This document shows, in pieces, positions 10,011 through 19,133 of a DNA stretch of 34,148 nt. Made by a program: the position numbers and the translations under genes. Within the stretch, counting starts at the first letter, position 1, and every line of letters starts with the position of its first letter. The DNA is taken from assembly GCA_025351165.1 (NCBI GenBank), contig JANXWK010000043.1:1-34148 (forward strand), in the 5' to 3' direction. The notes under the pieces are model-generated. The model searched no databases. It was not told the origin of the DNA and saw nothing but the letters and a program-made list of their open reading frames with translations. Origin of the DNA: Hyphomicrobiales bacterium (GTDB lineage: Bacteria; Pseudomonadota; Alphaproteobacteria; Rhizobiales; Beijerinckiaceae).

Positions 10011-10263
10011 GTGATATCCTTTGGTTACTATAGCAATTTGGGCAAAAGTATTATGCGTATAGATAATTTTCTGCCTTGAGCACGTTATAGGTATCAATGA
10101 GTATATTCGCAATAGGTAAGCGCACTATAGCGTTTCTGTACCCAGACATTATTGGAGTGTACTATTGCAAGAAAGCTATTTTCAAAATTAATGTTAAATA
10201 ATTCAACTTGATTCTAACCATATGCACTGAACAAATGCATTTCATGTGAGAGAGTTCGCAATC

Positions 10264-11643
10264 ATGCATTTTTCGCGCAGAACACTGCTTGCTGGGCTGG
10301 GTGTAACACTCACTGATTTGGCTACAAATGCGGCGCCACAATCTGCTTCACCCAGCAGCATAATTTTACGTGCAGATGAAGCACCCAAACGCTTTAGTCC
10401 AGATTTTAAAAAAGAAGCATCCGTCTACCGCTATAATAAGTCTGAATCTGGGTCTCTCATTCGGTTGAAAAAAGGAGAACTTCTTAACGTCCGTCTTGAA
10501 AATGCCCTATCATCTCCTACCAGTATTCACTGGTATGGTATGCGTGGAACAAACGCAATGGACGGTGTAGCTGGTCTGACTCAGATGTCAGTTAAACAAG
10601 GAGAAGTATTTAATTATAATTTCATGCCACCAGATTCTGGATTATTCTGGTATCACCCACTAAATAAAGGATCTGCTGCTGAACAGCAGAATCGAGGCCT
10701 TTATGGACTGATTATTATTGAAGAGCCTGATGCACCAAGCGTTGACCAGGATATTGCAGTTATTATTGATGACTGGAATTTAAAGAGTGACGGTGAAATT
10801 GATAGTGATCAATATTATTTGAAAGGTTTTGCGCAAGGGGGGCGTCTTGGAAACTTTCTGACAGTAAACGGAAATGCAGCGCCTGAAAAATTATATGCAA
10901 AATCTGGCGGTCGAATTAGGCTACGTTTTTTAAATGCAACAGGTGCACGTGTCTGCCCACTCAAGTTTACAGATATTCAGGCACACGTAATTGCTATTGA
11001 TGGACAGGCCTGTGATCCATTTGATCCGCTGCGCCGCACTGTTATATTGTCGCCAGGTTCAAGATTTGACATTATTGTCGATATTTCTGCCGACGAAAAC
11101 AAAACAGGGGAAATAGGTATATCTCTTGGAAAGATTTTGCCTCTTCTGTCAATAACTTCAATAGGCGTAAAATCTGAAAAACATCCACCTCTGTTAAAAC
11201 TTTCTGGTAATAACCTGCCAGCCGCAATCAGGCTTCAAAACTCAGTTCGTACAGAACTGGTTATAACTGGAGGACAGTCTGCTCCTGTGGGTTCTGAACC
11301 TGATTTAATTGATAAAACAAAGATATGGCAAATAAATAATTCATATTTCATCGATTTTGGCGCCAAGCCATTATTTACTGTCAGACGCGGCACGCCAATT
11401 GTCATAAACATTGCAAATAAAACGGCATGGCCACAAGTTATACACGTACATGGTCATAACTTCAGGCTGCTTCACGCTTTTGACGATGGATGGGAGCCAT
11501 ATTTTCTGGATACACTTTTTATCGCAGATGGACGCAACTCTTTAATATCATTTATAGCAGACAATCCTGGCAAATGGGCTATTAGATCGTCTATACTTGA
11601 TCATTTTGAAGGCGGTGTAGTCACATGGTTTGAAGTTATATAG
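10264..11643 (+). CDS. Tat-exported multicopper-oxidase-fold protein lacking most copper ligands
   Basis: 459 residues from the ATG at 10264, chosen over the GTG at 10246 because it gives a clean Tat signal (SRRTLLAG at 4-11) and has GAGAGA about 10 nt upstream. Cupredoxin domains follow: LHW-type motif SIHWYG (88-92), FWYHPL (128-133), IHVHGHNFRLL (393-403) and a C-terminal WAIRSSILDHFEGGVV. Compared with active family members, HWHG has become HWYG (H to Y91), the second HxH reads HPL, the first His of HxxHxH is Q391, and the HCH that carries the type 1 copper cysteine is R441-S442-S443, with V452 where an axial Met is expected. H89, H131, H394, H396 and H447 remain. It is probably not a functional blue-copper oxidase; FtsP/SufI is a known example of such a structural relative. 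Its true role is unknown. Confidence 0.85.
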   Translation: MHFSRRTLLAGLGVTLTDLATNAAPQSASPSSIILRADEAPKRFSPDFKKEASVYRYNKSESGSLIRLKKGELLNVRLENALSSPTSIHWYGMRGTNAMDGVAGLTQMSVKQGEVFNYNFMPPDSGLFWYHPLNKGSAAEQQNRGLYGLIIIEEPDAPSVDQDIAVIIDDWNLKSDGEIDSDQYYLKGFAQGGRLGNFLTVNGNAAPEKLYAKSGGRIRLRFLNATGARVCPLKFTDIQAHVIAIDGQACDPFDPLRRTVILSPGSRFDIIVDISADENKTGEIGISLGKILPLLSITSIGVKSEKHPPLLKLSGNNLPAAIRLQNSVRTELVITGGQSAPVGSEPDLIDKTKIWQINNSYFIDFGAKPLFTVRRGTPIVINIANKTAWPQVIHVHGHNFRLLHAFDDGWEPYFLDTLFIADGRNSLISFIADNPGKWAIRSSILDHFEGGVVTWFEVI

Positions 11644-11650
11644 CTGCGTT

Positions 11651-12448
11651 TTACTTTATGGATTTAATTTCACTGATAGCTGCTTGAATACGCATATCCA
11701 GCAAAATTTTTCCAAGATCAGGCGAAGCTTTTTCAGGTTTCCCACTTGCCCCAAGCGCTGATAATTCTTCTTTAAGTTCATTGAGTGCAGACAACGTAAC
11801 TGAATCAGCATTGGTTGACATTAGCTCGGATGTATCAATTAGTCCCGCGTGAATACCTATTGTTTTTAGGGTTTCACCCTTTTCCTGTAACATCTTATAT
11901 TGAAGTTTATCATCATAATAGCTGAAGATATGACTGACTTTTATGCCCTCTTTGCGCCATTCAACATTTAGTTTTTCTGCTGTCTTTGCTTGTGATGCCT
12001 GACTTAGTCCATGATCACCTATAAACACTATATGCTTAAACCCTGCATTTTTTAAACTTCTTGCAATGTTATCAAGCATTAATTCAAAAGTTTGAACTTC
12101 CACTCCTATTGTGCCAGGAAATTTCATATTACCTGTAGGTGGAGAATAATCGCCTTGTGGCACAAAGGAAACAGTTGGGGCTACAAGCGTATTGCCTAAT
12201 TCAAATGCAATTTTTTGAGCCGCAGAGCCAACTATGTAATCATGTTTTGCCAACACCATTTGTGGACCATTCTGTTCTATACCACCCGTTGGAACAATAA
12301 CTGTACTAAAACCACAGTTTATTGCCCCACGAATATCCAGCCATGTCATATCTTTCATATGAATTTGCGTGGAGTGTTTTTCCTTGGAAAAAACTGCACT
12401 CTGTAAGGTCAGAAACGTAATTATTATCACTTTATAGATGTTGAACAA
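11651..12448 (-). CDS. Exported creatininase-family protein
   Basis: 265 residues. A hydrophobic N-terminus (about 5-20, ending near AVFS-KEK) looks like a Sec signal peptide, so the protein is likely periplasmic. Seen: DMTWLDIRGAI, then TGGIEQNGPQMVLAKHD (54-70), PPTGNMKFPGTI and FIGDHGLSQ (142-150), the backbone of the creatininase/creatinine amidohydrolase superfamily. Canonical enzymes read EQHGPHL with Glu and His as metal ligands; here His is replaced by N60 and Q63, while E58, D70 and H146 remain. EQNGP variants with a signal peptide occur as a subfamily, so this may be a different amidohydrolase. The substrate is unknown. The start is a TTG with GGAG 7 nt upstream; a GTG further in would cut into the signal. 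It converges on the multicopper-oxidase-like gene with a 7-bp gap. Confidence 0.75.
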   Translation of the reverse strand: MFNIYKVIIITFLTLQSAVFSKEKHSTQIHMKDMTWLDIRGAINCGFSTVIVPTGGIEQNGPQMVLAKHDYIVGSAAQKIAFELGNTLVAPTVSFVPQGDYSPPTGNMKFPGTIGVEVQTFELMLDNIARSLKNAGFKHIVFIGDHGLSQASQAKTAEKLNVEWRKEGIKVSHIFSYYDDKLQYKMLQEKGETLKTIGIHAGLIDTSELMSTNADSVTLSALNELKEELSALGASGKPEKASPDLGKILLDMRIQAAISEIKSIK

Positions 12449-12874
12449 GCTTATGCTCCATATGTCACTTGGTTTATAATTTCCCAGTTATCTTTAAATT
12501 TGATTGACAAAAAATACACTTGGGTGCAAGAAACCAACAAGCTGCTAACACAGCTAACTATGTATGTTTTCTAGAATATTTTTTAAGATTATTTTCTTGA
12601 GCGCATACAGATTGAGAACAAAAACTTATTTAAGTTGTTTTCAAGGCGGTTGCGTGAATTAATGTCTGTTTGTATACAGTCTTAAACCGTTTAATTCTGA
12701 GATTAAAACGTGAATACTCCATTAATTTGGTAGCAGGCTTAGTTTTTATCTTTTTTCATGTCCGACGCTTACCTGCTCACGCAAGGTTACGTCCCGTTCA
12801 CAGACCATTCTGGTCTGATCTGTTGTGCGGTTGCTGACGCTTGCCCTGATCTTGTAGTGAAAGATAATTGAAAT
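12449..12874 (+). promoter_or_regulatory. Helicase upstream region with predicted promoter and structured leader
   Basis: 426 bp without a convincing gene. A candidate promoter is TTGCGT (12650-12655), a 17-bp spacer, then TATACA (12673-12678), predicting a leader of roughly 190 nt before the helicase ATG. The leader becomes GC-richer from 12760 and contains two hairpins: ACCUGC-UCAC-GC(A)AGGU at 12771-12787 and a perfect CAGACC-AUUCU-GGUCUG at 12801-12817. An approximate repeat ACGCTTacCTG / ACGCTTgccCTG (at about 12765 and 12837) flanks them. Neither stem is followed by a U-run, so they do not look like terminators. A regulatory 5' UTR is plausible. Confidence 0.5.
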
Positions 12875-14572
12875 ATGACTCTCGAAATCGAACAGACTGC
12901 TTTAGAATCCGCAGAACTTGCTGTTGCTAATAATGTTATTTTACCACCTGAACAAAAAACAGTTCCAGCATTTGCTGAACTTGGTCTAAAAGGCTTACTT
13001 CTTAAAGCTTTGGCCGCTGAGAATTACGAGACCCCTACTCCAATTCAGTCACAGGCTATCCCACCTGTTATTGAAGGTAAGGACATTATTGGTATTGCTC
13101 AAACTGGTACAGGCAAAACGGCCGCTTTTGCTTTGCCAATCTTGCAGCGTTTATTTGAATCCAAACAGCGTGCAGCACAACGCAGCTGTCTTGTATTGAT
13201 TTTATGCCCAACACGTGAACTTGCTCGCCAGATCCATGACAGTTTCCGCTCTTACGGACGCTTTATGCGAATTTCTTCTGATGTAGTTTTCGGTGGAATG
13301 CCAATTGGTAAACAGGTACGCAACCTACAAAATGGTGTGGATGTTTTAATTGCAACGCCAGGCCGCTTGCTCGATTTGGTAAATCGTCGTGCCTTGTTTC
13401 TTGACGATGTTAAAACACTCGTATTAGACGAGGCAGACCATATGCTCGACCTTGGTTTTGTGAATGATATTCGTAAAATCGTTCAAAAAATACCTAAAGA
13501 GCGTCAAAGCCTATTCTTTTCAGCCACTATGCCAAAAGCTATTCAAGGTTTGGCAGATGAGCTGCTGAATAATCCAATACGCGTTTCGGTTACACCAGAA
13601 TCACGCACTGTTGACAAAATTGATCAAAAGGCAATTATTGTAGACCGCAGCAAAAAACAACAGCTGCTTGAAGCGATCATCATTGAATACAAAATTAGTC
13701 GGGGTATTGTATTCTGTCGTACAAAACATGGTGCTGATAAAGTGGTTAAGTCCATGGTTCAGGCAGGTATTGAGGCTGTTGCCATTCACGGTAACAAAAG
13801 CCAGGCTCAGCGCGAGCGGGCTTTACGCGATCTGAAACAGGGCGAAATTGACTTTTTGGTTGCAACTGATATTGCTGCTCGCGGTATTGATGTTGAAGGC
13901 CTTAGCCATGTCATTAACTTTGACATTCCAGATGTACCAGAAGCTTACGTACATCGTATTGGTCGTACAGCGCGTGCAGGCGCAAGCGGTATGGCAATAG
14001 CTTTGGTTGCTCCAGATGAGATGCGCGCTTTTCGTGATATTGAGCGTACGATTAAGAAAACCATCGAAGTTGTTCAGCATGAACTTAGCACAACCGTAAA
14101 TGAACGTTCAGGTGGACCTCGCTCTCCATCACGCAATCAGCGTTCTGGTGGTGGTTATCAAGGTTCGCGCCCACGCAACCCAGAGCAGGCACGTCCAGAA
14201 CGTACCTATACTGACCGTCCGCCAGTTGAACGCTCTCCGCGTGAACGGACTTTTAATGATCGCCCACCAACTGGTGAGCGCAATTATTCTGATCGTCCTC
14301 AGCGTAATGAACGTCCTCACTCTGATCGTCCTCAAGGTGATCGTCCACAGGGCGGCGAACGTCATTGGCATACACCACAAGGTGGAAAACCAGGCTTTTC
14401 CAAAACTGGCTATAACGGAGCTGCACGCTCAGGTGAGCAGAGAGGCGAACCAAGAACAAATGATCGTTCAGGCAGTCAGCGGCCAGTTCGTAGTTCAGAA
14501 AATCGTGGTTCAGGTCAAGGCTATGCAGGTAAAGCAGCTTATGGTGATAAACCAAATCGCACACGTGTATAA
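12875..14572 (+). CDS. DEAD-box ATP-dependent RNA helicase, RhlE-like, with repetitive basic tail
   Basis: 565 residues. The helicase core (about 30-400) shows FAELGL and PTPIQ (Q motif), Walker A AQTGTGKT (75-82), PTREL (112-116), TPGRLLD, DEAD (185-188), SATMP (216-220), then GIVFCRTK, LVATDIAARGIDVE and YVHRIGRTARAG in the second RecA lobe. From about 405 a disordered, Arg/Gly/Pro-rich tail repeats (T/N/S)DRP units and ends in Gly/Ser/Arg-rich sequence; such tails bind RNA non-specifically. Likely roles are rRNA and mRNA remodelling, ribosome maturation and cold adaptation; the exact paralogue (RhlE against others) is inferred. It has a long structured leader and is followed by strong hairpins and tRNA-Lys. 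The Shine-Dalgarno is weak. Confidence 0.94.
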   Translation: MTLEIEQTALESAELAVANNVILPPEQKTVPAFAELGLKGLLLKALAAENYETPTPIQSQAIPPVIEGKDIIGIAQTGTGKTAAFALPILQRLFESKQRAAQRSCLVLILCPTRELARQIHDSFRSYGRFMRISSDVVFGGMPIGKQVRNLQNGVDVLIATPGRLLDLVNRRALFLDDVKTLVLDEADHMLDLGFVNDIRKIVQKIPKERQSLFFSATMPKAIQGLADELLNNPIRVSVTPESRTVDKIDQKAIIVDRSKKQQLLEAIIIEYKISRGIVFCRTKHGADKVVKSMVQAGIEAVAIHGNKSQAQRERALRDLKQGEIDFLVATDIAARGIDVEGLSHVINFDIPDVPEAYVHRIGRTARAGASGMAIALVAPDEMRAFRDIERTIKKTIEVVQHELSTTVNERSGGPRSPSRNQRSGGGYQGSRPRNPEQARPERTYTDRPPVERSPRERTFNDRPPTGERNYSDRPQRNERPHSDRPQGDRPQGGERHWHTPQGGKPGFSKTGYNGAARSGEQRGEPRTNDRSGSQRPVRSSENRGSGQGYAGKAAYGDKPNRTRV

Positions 14573-14584
14573 TACAGTTTTTAT

Positions 14585-14619
14585 TAATGCCCTATAGACA
14601 CTATGAACATAGGGCATTA
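14585..14619 (+). terminator. Perfect 11-bp inverted repeat after the helicase gene
   Basis: TAATGCCCTAT pairs perfectly with ATAGGGCATTA around a 13-nt loop, starting 12 nt after the helicase stop codon. No U-run follows directly. It may act as a terminator together with the next hairpin, or stabilise the mRNA 3' end. Confidence 0.6.
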
Positions 14620-14625
14620 TACGAA

Positions 14626-14657
14626 ATACATCGCGGTTCACATGAGGCGCGGTGTAT
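14626..14657 (+). terminator. Second hairpin, probable intrinsic terminator of the helicase transcript
   Basis: ATACATCGCG pairs with CGCGGTGTAT (10 bp with one G-U pair), followed within a few bases by TATATTTT. The GC-rich lower stem plus U-rich tail is the better terminator of the two. Confidence 0.6.
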
Positions 14658-14660
14658 GTC

Positions 14661-14685
14661 TATATTTTAGATACTCTAAAATATA
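14661..14685 (+). repeat. Perfect AT-rich palindrome just upstream of tRNA-Lys
   Basis: TATATTTTAG and CTAAAATATA form a perfect 10-bp inverted repeat with a 5-nt spacer, ending 8 nt before the tRNA. It overlaps where the tRNA promoter -10 region should lie, so it could be an operator, a cruciform-prone site or simply part of the promoter. Confidence 0.55.
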
Positions 14686-14693
14686 TCTTGTGC

Positions 14694-14769
14694 GGGCGCT
14701 TAGCTCAGTTGGTAGAGCAGTTGACTCTTAATCAATAGGTCGTAGGTTCGAATCCTACAGCGCCCACCA
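14694..14769 (+). tRNA. tRNA-Lys (anticodon CUU)
   Basis: A complete 76-nt cloverleaf with encoded CCA. The acceptor stem GGGCGCT pairs with AGCGCCC; the D-arm is TAGCTCAGTTGGTAGAG; the anticodon loop CTCTTAA gives anticodon CUU reading AAG; the T-arm is GTAGGTTCGAATCCTAC. It lies between the helicase terminators and the convergent fabZ. Confidence 0.97.
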
Positions 14770-14801
14770 TGCATTTCAATAGTTTGTACAAATTTTATAA
14801 T

Positions 14802-15263
14802 TTATAACATCAGCATTGCGCTGACTTCAGCTTCGGCTACTATTTTGCCGTCAACTTTTGCTTCTCCATGGTACCACCACATATTGCCACGGTTTTTAGT
14901 TTTGGTCATATGATATTCCAGCACATCACCTGGCACAACAGGTTTACGGAATTTTACTTTATCAATAGTCATAAAATAGACTGCTTTTGGGGCTGTTGTT
15001 GTCATTTTTGAATGCACGCAAATAGCACCAGCTGTTTGCGCCATACCTTCAATAATGAGTACGCCAGGCATTATGGGCTGCTCGGGAAAATGGCCTTGAA
15101 AATGTGGTTCGTTGAAAGTAACATTTTTAATTCCAACGCAAGAATTATCCCCATCAATATCACGAATCCTATCAACCATTAAAAATGGATAGCGATGTGG
15201 AAGGAGTTTGAGAACGCCCTGTATGTCTACAAAATCTAAAACTTTTTTTTCAATATCACTCAT
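14802..15263 (-). CDS. fabZ: 3-hydroxyacyl-ACP dehydratase FabZ
   Basis: 153 residues, a hotdog-fold dehydratase. Seen: [13 protein letters not shown] at 21-33, the active-site loop [14 protein letters not shown] with catalytic H58, and [10 protein letters not shown] with catalytic E72. It dehydrates 3-hydroxyacyl-ACP to trans-2-enoyl-ACP in the cytosolic type II fatty acid cycle and competes with lipid A synthesis for 3-hydroxymyristoyl-ACP, which explains its conserved place after lpxD (65-bp gap from the stop of lpxD). The ATG at 15263 has GGAG upstream. The gene is last in the minus-strand cluster; no lpxA follows. No strong terminator is visible after it. Confidence 0.97.
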   Translation of the reverse strand: MSDIEKKVLDFVDIQGVLKLLPHRYPFLMVDRIRDIDGDNSCVGIKNVTFNEPHFQGHFPEQPIMPGVLIIEGMAQTAGAICVHSKMTTTAPKAVYFMTIDKVKFRKPVVPGDVLEYHMTKTKNRGNMWWYHGEAKVDGKIVAEAEVSAMLML

Positions 15264-15328
15264 CCGAGCCGCTCCATTCGGGTCGGTTATAAAAACCGTT
15301 TAATTTATTTAATATAACTGATGCTATC

Positions 15329-16375
15329 TTAGGATTTGCTCTTTTTTGCAAGGTTTTTCAAGGTAGATATTTCTCTAAACCATTCGCGAATGGGTTTTGC
15401 CGGCGTTCCGCCCCAACGACTGCCTGCTGGAACGCTGTCCTTTACATTGCTGGAACCTGCAATTTGCGAGCCCATGCCAATACACACATGACCAACCACA
15501 CCCACTTGTCCACCAAGCACAACAAAATCCTCTAATATGGAAGACCCTGAAATACCGACCTGAGATACAATAACGCAATTACGACCAATTGTTACATTGT
15601 GGCCAATCTGCACTAGATTATCTATTTTTGTGCCTTCGCCAATAATAGTGTCGCGATTTGCACCCCTATCAATGCTTGTATTTGCACCAATCTCAACACT
15701 ATCCTGAATAACAACACGACCGATCTGTGGCACTTTCAAATGGCCATTAGGCCCCATCGCAAAGCCAAAACCATCTTGACCGATCCGTGCCCCGCCATGA
15801 ATAATAACACGGTTACCAATAAGGGAATGTATTATGCTTGCATTTGGCCCAATATAACTATCCCGTCCAATACAAACATTCGGCCCTATAATTGCATTTG
15901 CACAAATAACGGTGTTGCGCCCAATCTGCGCCCCTGCCCCGATGATTGCACCTGGGTCAACAGTAACGCCTCGTTCCAAACTAGATTCTTCGTGTATGGA
16001 GGCGCCTAGGGAGACTGTACCTTTTGGACTAAATATAGCCTCTGGAGCAAGGGCCTGCGGGTACATGTGCCCAGCCAGCATCGCAAAAGCTCTGTAAGGC
16101 TCATTCAAAATAAGAGATATAGTCTCATTTGGAATACGGTCTGCAAGGCGCTTTCCAACAAGGCATACGCCAGCGCGCGTTTCTCTAGCTTGTTCGCTGT
16201 AAGCTGAATTATCAAAGAAAGTTATCTGATTTAGGCCAGCAGCATTAAGCGGAGCAACGTCATTAAACGTCTGGTCAAAGTCAACATTACCAACAACTTC
16301 AGCACCTGTAATATCAATAATCTGACGCAGGGAGATGGGAGTGGGCGGTTTAAAAAATGAAATTTTATCTGGCAT
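15329..16375 (-). CDS. lpxD: UDP-3-O-(3-hydroxymyristoyl)glucosamine N-acyltransferase LpxD
   Basis: 348 residues from the ATG at 16375; the open frame extends 12 codons further to 16411 but the added residues (Cys/Arg-rich) are not family-like. Seen: an N-terminal uridine-binding domain (1-105), then a left-handed beta-helix of hexapeptide repeats (about 110-320: [28 protein letters not shown]) containing DGFGF (201-205) and the catalytic-histidine motif IGHN (H259), and a C-terminal helix. It transfers the N-linked 3-hydroxyacyl chain in step 3 of lipid A synthesis, as a cytosolic trimer. It follows bamA by 74 bp on the same strand, the conserved arrangement. Confidence 0.96.
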   Translation of the reverse strand: MPDKISFFKPPTPISLRQIIDITGAEVVGNVDFDQTFNDVAPLNAAGLNQITFFDNSAYSEQARETRAGVCLVGKRLADRIPNETISLILNEPYRAFAMLAGHMYPQALAPEAIFSPKGTVSLGASIHEESSLERGVTVDPGAIIGAGAQIGRNTVICANAIIGPNVCIGRDSYIGPNASIIHSLIGNRVIIHGGARIGQDGFGFAMGPNGHLKVPQIGRVVIQDSVEIGANTSIDRGANRDTIIGEGTKIDNLVQIGHNVTIGRNCVIVSQVGISGSSILEDFVVLGGQVGVVGHVCIGMGSQIAGSSNVKDSVPAGSRWGGTPAKPIREWFREISTLKNLAKKSKS

Positions 16376-16449
16376 TATTGTGGAGCGCCTCTCACATGGG
16401 CACTTATACAAAATGGTGCAGCATATTACATCTGCACCATATATGAATA

Positions 16450-18966
16450 TTAAAAGCTTGTGCCGCCGGAAAAGCGGAAAGCCTGCGTTTTATCAAGTGG
16501 GCCTTTTTTAAGGGCTACTGCATAATCAAACCGTATAGGACCAAGTGGGGATGCCCAAAGAAGGCCAGCACCAACTGATGCTCGTATGCCACCATTCCCT
16601 GATGGGCTGATGCCCTGTGTACACTGGGCGCCGCCTGCACCAACAGTTATCAGTCCATTATAACACGCACCGACACCAATAGGCGCTGCACCTTTTAGAC
16701 CAGTAACAGACTGGTTGGCCTGCGTCACAAGATAATTTTTAGGACCGTTGTAACCCAGTAACGTACCAGCATCAGCAAAGACGGCAACCTTCAGCCCGAC
16801 CTCTTTTGGAATACCAAAGATTGGAGCCTGCACTTCAACAGATCCACCATAATAGCTTGTTCCACCGATGGAGTTGGAACTAAAATCGGCGCTTACGTCA
16901 CGTGGACCAATTCCACTGGCGGCAAAACCACGAACAAGCTCTGGACCTTTGAAAAAATGATCTGTCAAGGCAAGCTTGTTGCTGCCAAAACCTGTAACAT
17001 TACCAGCCTGTCCTTTGATGGAACCAATAATTTCATCAAATATCGGGTAGTAATAACGTGTTTCACCTGTTGTACGAACATATTTACTGTCCCCACCAAG
17101 ACCCGCAACGTCCACATTAACCTGCGCAAAAATACCCTCTGTTGGGTTTTTAAGATTATCTACAGTGTTGTAGGTAATGGATGTCCCAGCAAGAGATGTA
17201 TAACGCGTTCCAGCTGCGGCAAGAACAGCAAGGGAAGCTTCGCCATCATTCAAACAGGCAGGCTTAGAGTAATCTGTTAATGGCGTTCCTGTACCAAAGT
17301 AACAGTTTGCATACGGCTCTTTAGCAGTATTGGGAATTGTTATCCTTTGCTGGAAGAAAGAATAACGGCCACCAACTGTCCATTCATCATTTACTGCAAC
17401 GCCTGCACGCAGGTTAAACCCTATATTGCGGATGACATAACGTGACTGACGGGTATAATCGTTTTCCTTGGCAAAGAGATCAAAACCCGCAGCAATGCGT
17501 CGATCCATAAAAAATGGTTCGGTAAAGGAAAGCTCTACACCTTTGGAATACTGACCATTTGACCCAGCAACCTTCACATATTGCCCCCGACCCAGAAAAT
17601 TGGACTCAGAAACCGAAAGTTCACCTATAATCCCGTCAGACGTTGAATAACCACCTGAGATACCAAAGGATCCAGTTGGCTGGTCTTCGACATCAACATT
17701 GACAATCACACGATCTGGACTTGAACCTGGCTCATTAGAAATTTTAACATTTTTGAAAAAACCAAGCGCTTTCAATCGGCGCTCTGCGCGATCAACGAGC
17801 TGCTTGTTATAGGCATCGCCCTCACCCATATCAAACTCACGACGCACAACATAGTCGCGTGTACGTGTATTTCCACGCACATTGATACGTTCAATGAAAA
17901 CACGTGGACCTTCTTCAACAGTATAAACAAGGTTGACGGAGCGATCCCCGACATTGCGTTCAGCACGTGGGCGAACTTGCGCAAAGGCGTAACCACGCTT
18001 TGCAACTTCTCCATTTATTCCATCAAGAGATTTATCTACATCTTCAGAGTTATAGACATTTCCTGCGCGTGAACGAACAGAACTTCTAAGGCGCTCTGGA
18101 TCTATATCACTGATACGGGATTCCACGTTGACATTGCTAATGCGGTACTGCTCGCCCTCATCGACAACAATCGTAATAATAAAGCCTTTTTTCTCTGCTG
18201 AATATTCTGCATCCGACGAGACAACGCGCATGTCAGCATAGCCATTTTTCATGTAAACTTTGCGGATGAGATCGAGATCAGCTGCGATACGATCTGGATC
18301 ATAAACATCCGAAGACTTTAACCAGCTCAAGAAATTTGATTCAGTAGTTGTCATAGTATTGCGAAGTTTATAGGAAGACAGATGCGAATTTCCTACGAAG
18401 TTAATCGAGTAAACGCCCGTTTTATCCCCCTCTGCAATAACAAAGGTCACGTCATTGCGCCCGTTTTGGGCAGGCTCAATCTTTGCACTGATCTGCGCAT
18501 CATTGCGGCCTGAACGGCGATAAACCTCTTGCAGACGCCTTACATCGCTATCCACTATGGCCTGACTGAAAGGCCCGCGTGATTTAGACTGAATTTCCCC
18601 TTTGAGAACGTCCGTTTTGACCTTGCTGTTGCCTTGAAAAACAACACGGTTAATAACATTGCCTTCAACAACAGTTACAACAAGTCCGCTACCTGATCGA
18701 CTGACACGCGCATCACGAAACTGACCAGTTGCTACCAGATCTTTCAAACCCTGATCAATTTTTGTACTGTCGAGTTTTTCACCCGGACCAGGTGTAAAGT
18801 ATGAACGTATGGCATCGGAATCAACACGACTATTACCACGCACAGTAATGCTTTGGGCAAATAGCGGTGTGACGGAAATATTGGCAGCAAGCACCAAACT
18901 AAGCGTTGCAACTGCAATAGCTGTTTTTGAACAACTACCTAGCTGTGCTGAAAAAACCGATTTCAT
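16450..18966 (-). CDS. bamA: Outer-membrane protein assembly factor BamA
   Basis: 838 residues. A signal peptide at about 1-38 ends at [10 protein letters not shown]. Five POTRA domains (about 38-430) include repeats such as [29 protein letters not shown] and [18 protein letters not shown]. The 16-strand barrel (about 440-838) contains the essential loop-6 VRGF at 678-681 and ends in an aromatic beta-signal with terminal Phe. It folds and inserts beta-barrel proteins into the outer membrane as the core of the BAM complex. Cysteine pairs sit in predicted outer loops (ANCYFG with PACLND; GACYNG with AQCTQG) and could form disulfides. A good Shine-Dalgarno (AGGGG) precedes the ATG. It lies downstream of rseP with a 167-bp gap that can hold its own promoter. 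Confidence 0.97.
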   Translation of the reverse strand: MKSVFSAQLGSCSKTAIAVATLSLVLAANISVTPLFAQSITVRGNSRVDSDAIRSYFTPGPGEKLDSTKIDQGLKDLVATGQFRDARVSRSGSGLVVTVVEGNVINRVVFQGNSKVKTDVLKGEIQSKSRGPFSQAIVDSDVRRLQEVYRRSGRNDAQISAKIEPAQNGRNDVTFVIAEGDKTGVYSINFVGNSHLSSYKLRNTMTTTESNFLSWLKSSDVYDPDRIAADLDLIRKVYMKNGYADMRVVSSDAEYSAEKKGFIITIVVDEGEQYRISNVNVESRISDIDPERLRSSVRSRAGNVYNSEDVDKSLDGINGEVAKRGYAFAQVRPRAERNVGDRSVNLVYTVEEGPRVFIERINVRGNTRTRDYVVRREFDMGEGDAYNKQLVDRAERRLKALGFFKNVKISNEPGSSPDRVIVNVDVEDQPTGSFGISGGYSTSDGIIGELSVSESNFLGRGQYVKVAGSNGQYSKGVELSFTEPFFMDRRIAAGFDLFAKENDYTRQSRYVIRNIGFNLRAGVAVNDEWTVGGRYSFFQQRITIPNTAKEPYANCYFGTGTPLTDYSKPACLNDGEASLAVLAAAGTRYTSLAGTSITYNTVDNLKNPTEGIFAQVNVDVAGLGGDSKYVRTTGETRYYYPIFDEIIGSIKGQAGNVTGFGSNKLALTDHFFKGPELVRGFAASGIGPRDVSADFSSNSIGGTSYYGGSVEVQAPIFGIPKEVGLKVAVFADAGTLLGYNGPKNYLVTQANQSVTGLKGAAPIGVGACYNGLITVGAGGAQCTQGISPSGNGGIRASVGAGLLWASPLGPIRFDYAVALKKGPLDKTQAFRFSGGTSF

Positions 18967-19133
18967 TAATACTGCCCCTAGCTTCTAATACGCGAATAAA
19001 TTTACTTCTTTTATAAAGTTAAATATCCTTATCATCTTCTAGCTGGCTTAGCCCAGCGTGCAAGAGACTTTATTGAATATTTAACAAATTTTAATAAGCC
19101 GTTGCCTGTTCGACACGTTATTGAATTATACTT
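18967..19133 (-). promoter_or_regulatory. rseP-bamA spacer, possible bamA promoter region
   Basis: 167 bp without a gene. A short hairpin GCTGG-CTTAGC-CCAGC lies at 19042-19057. Read on the minus strand it is flanked by TTGCAC and TAGAAG at 16-bp spacing, a weak promoter-like pair. Nothing stronger is visible. Confidence 0.3.

Noticed and set aside
14253-14564. 103-codon minus-strand frame over the helicase tail
   Set aside because: A mirror of the same repeats; His/Asp/Leu-rich with no signature. The helicase frame explains the region.
14100-14597. 165-codon open frame on the plus strand in another frame of the helicase tail
   Set aside because: It arises from the repetitive tail of the helicase; its Val/His/Ile-rich translation has no family resemblance and no ribosome-binding site.
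14783-14792. TTTGTACAAA palindrome after tRNA-Lys
   Set aside because: A 10-bp AT-rich palindrome with no second copy or known regulator match.
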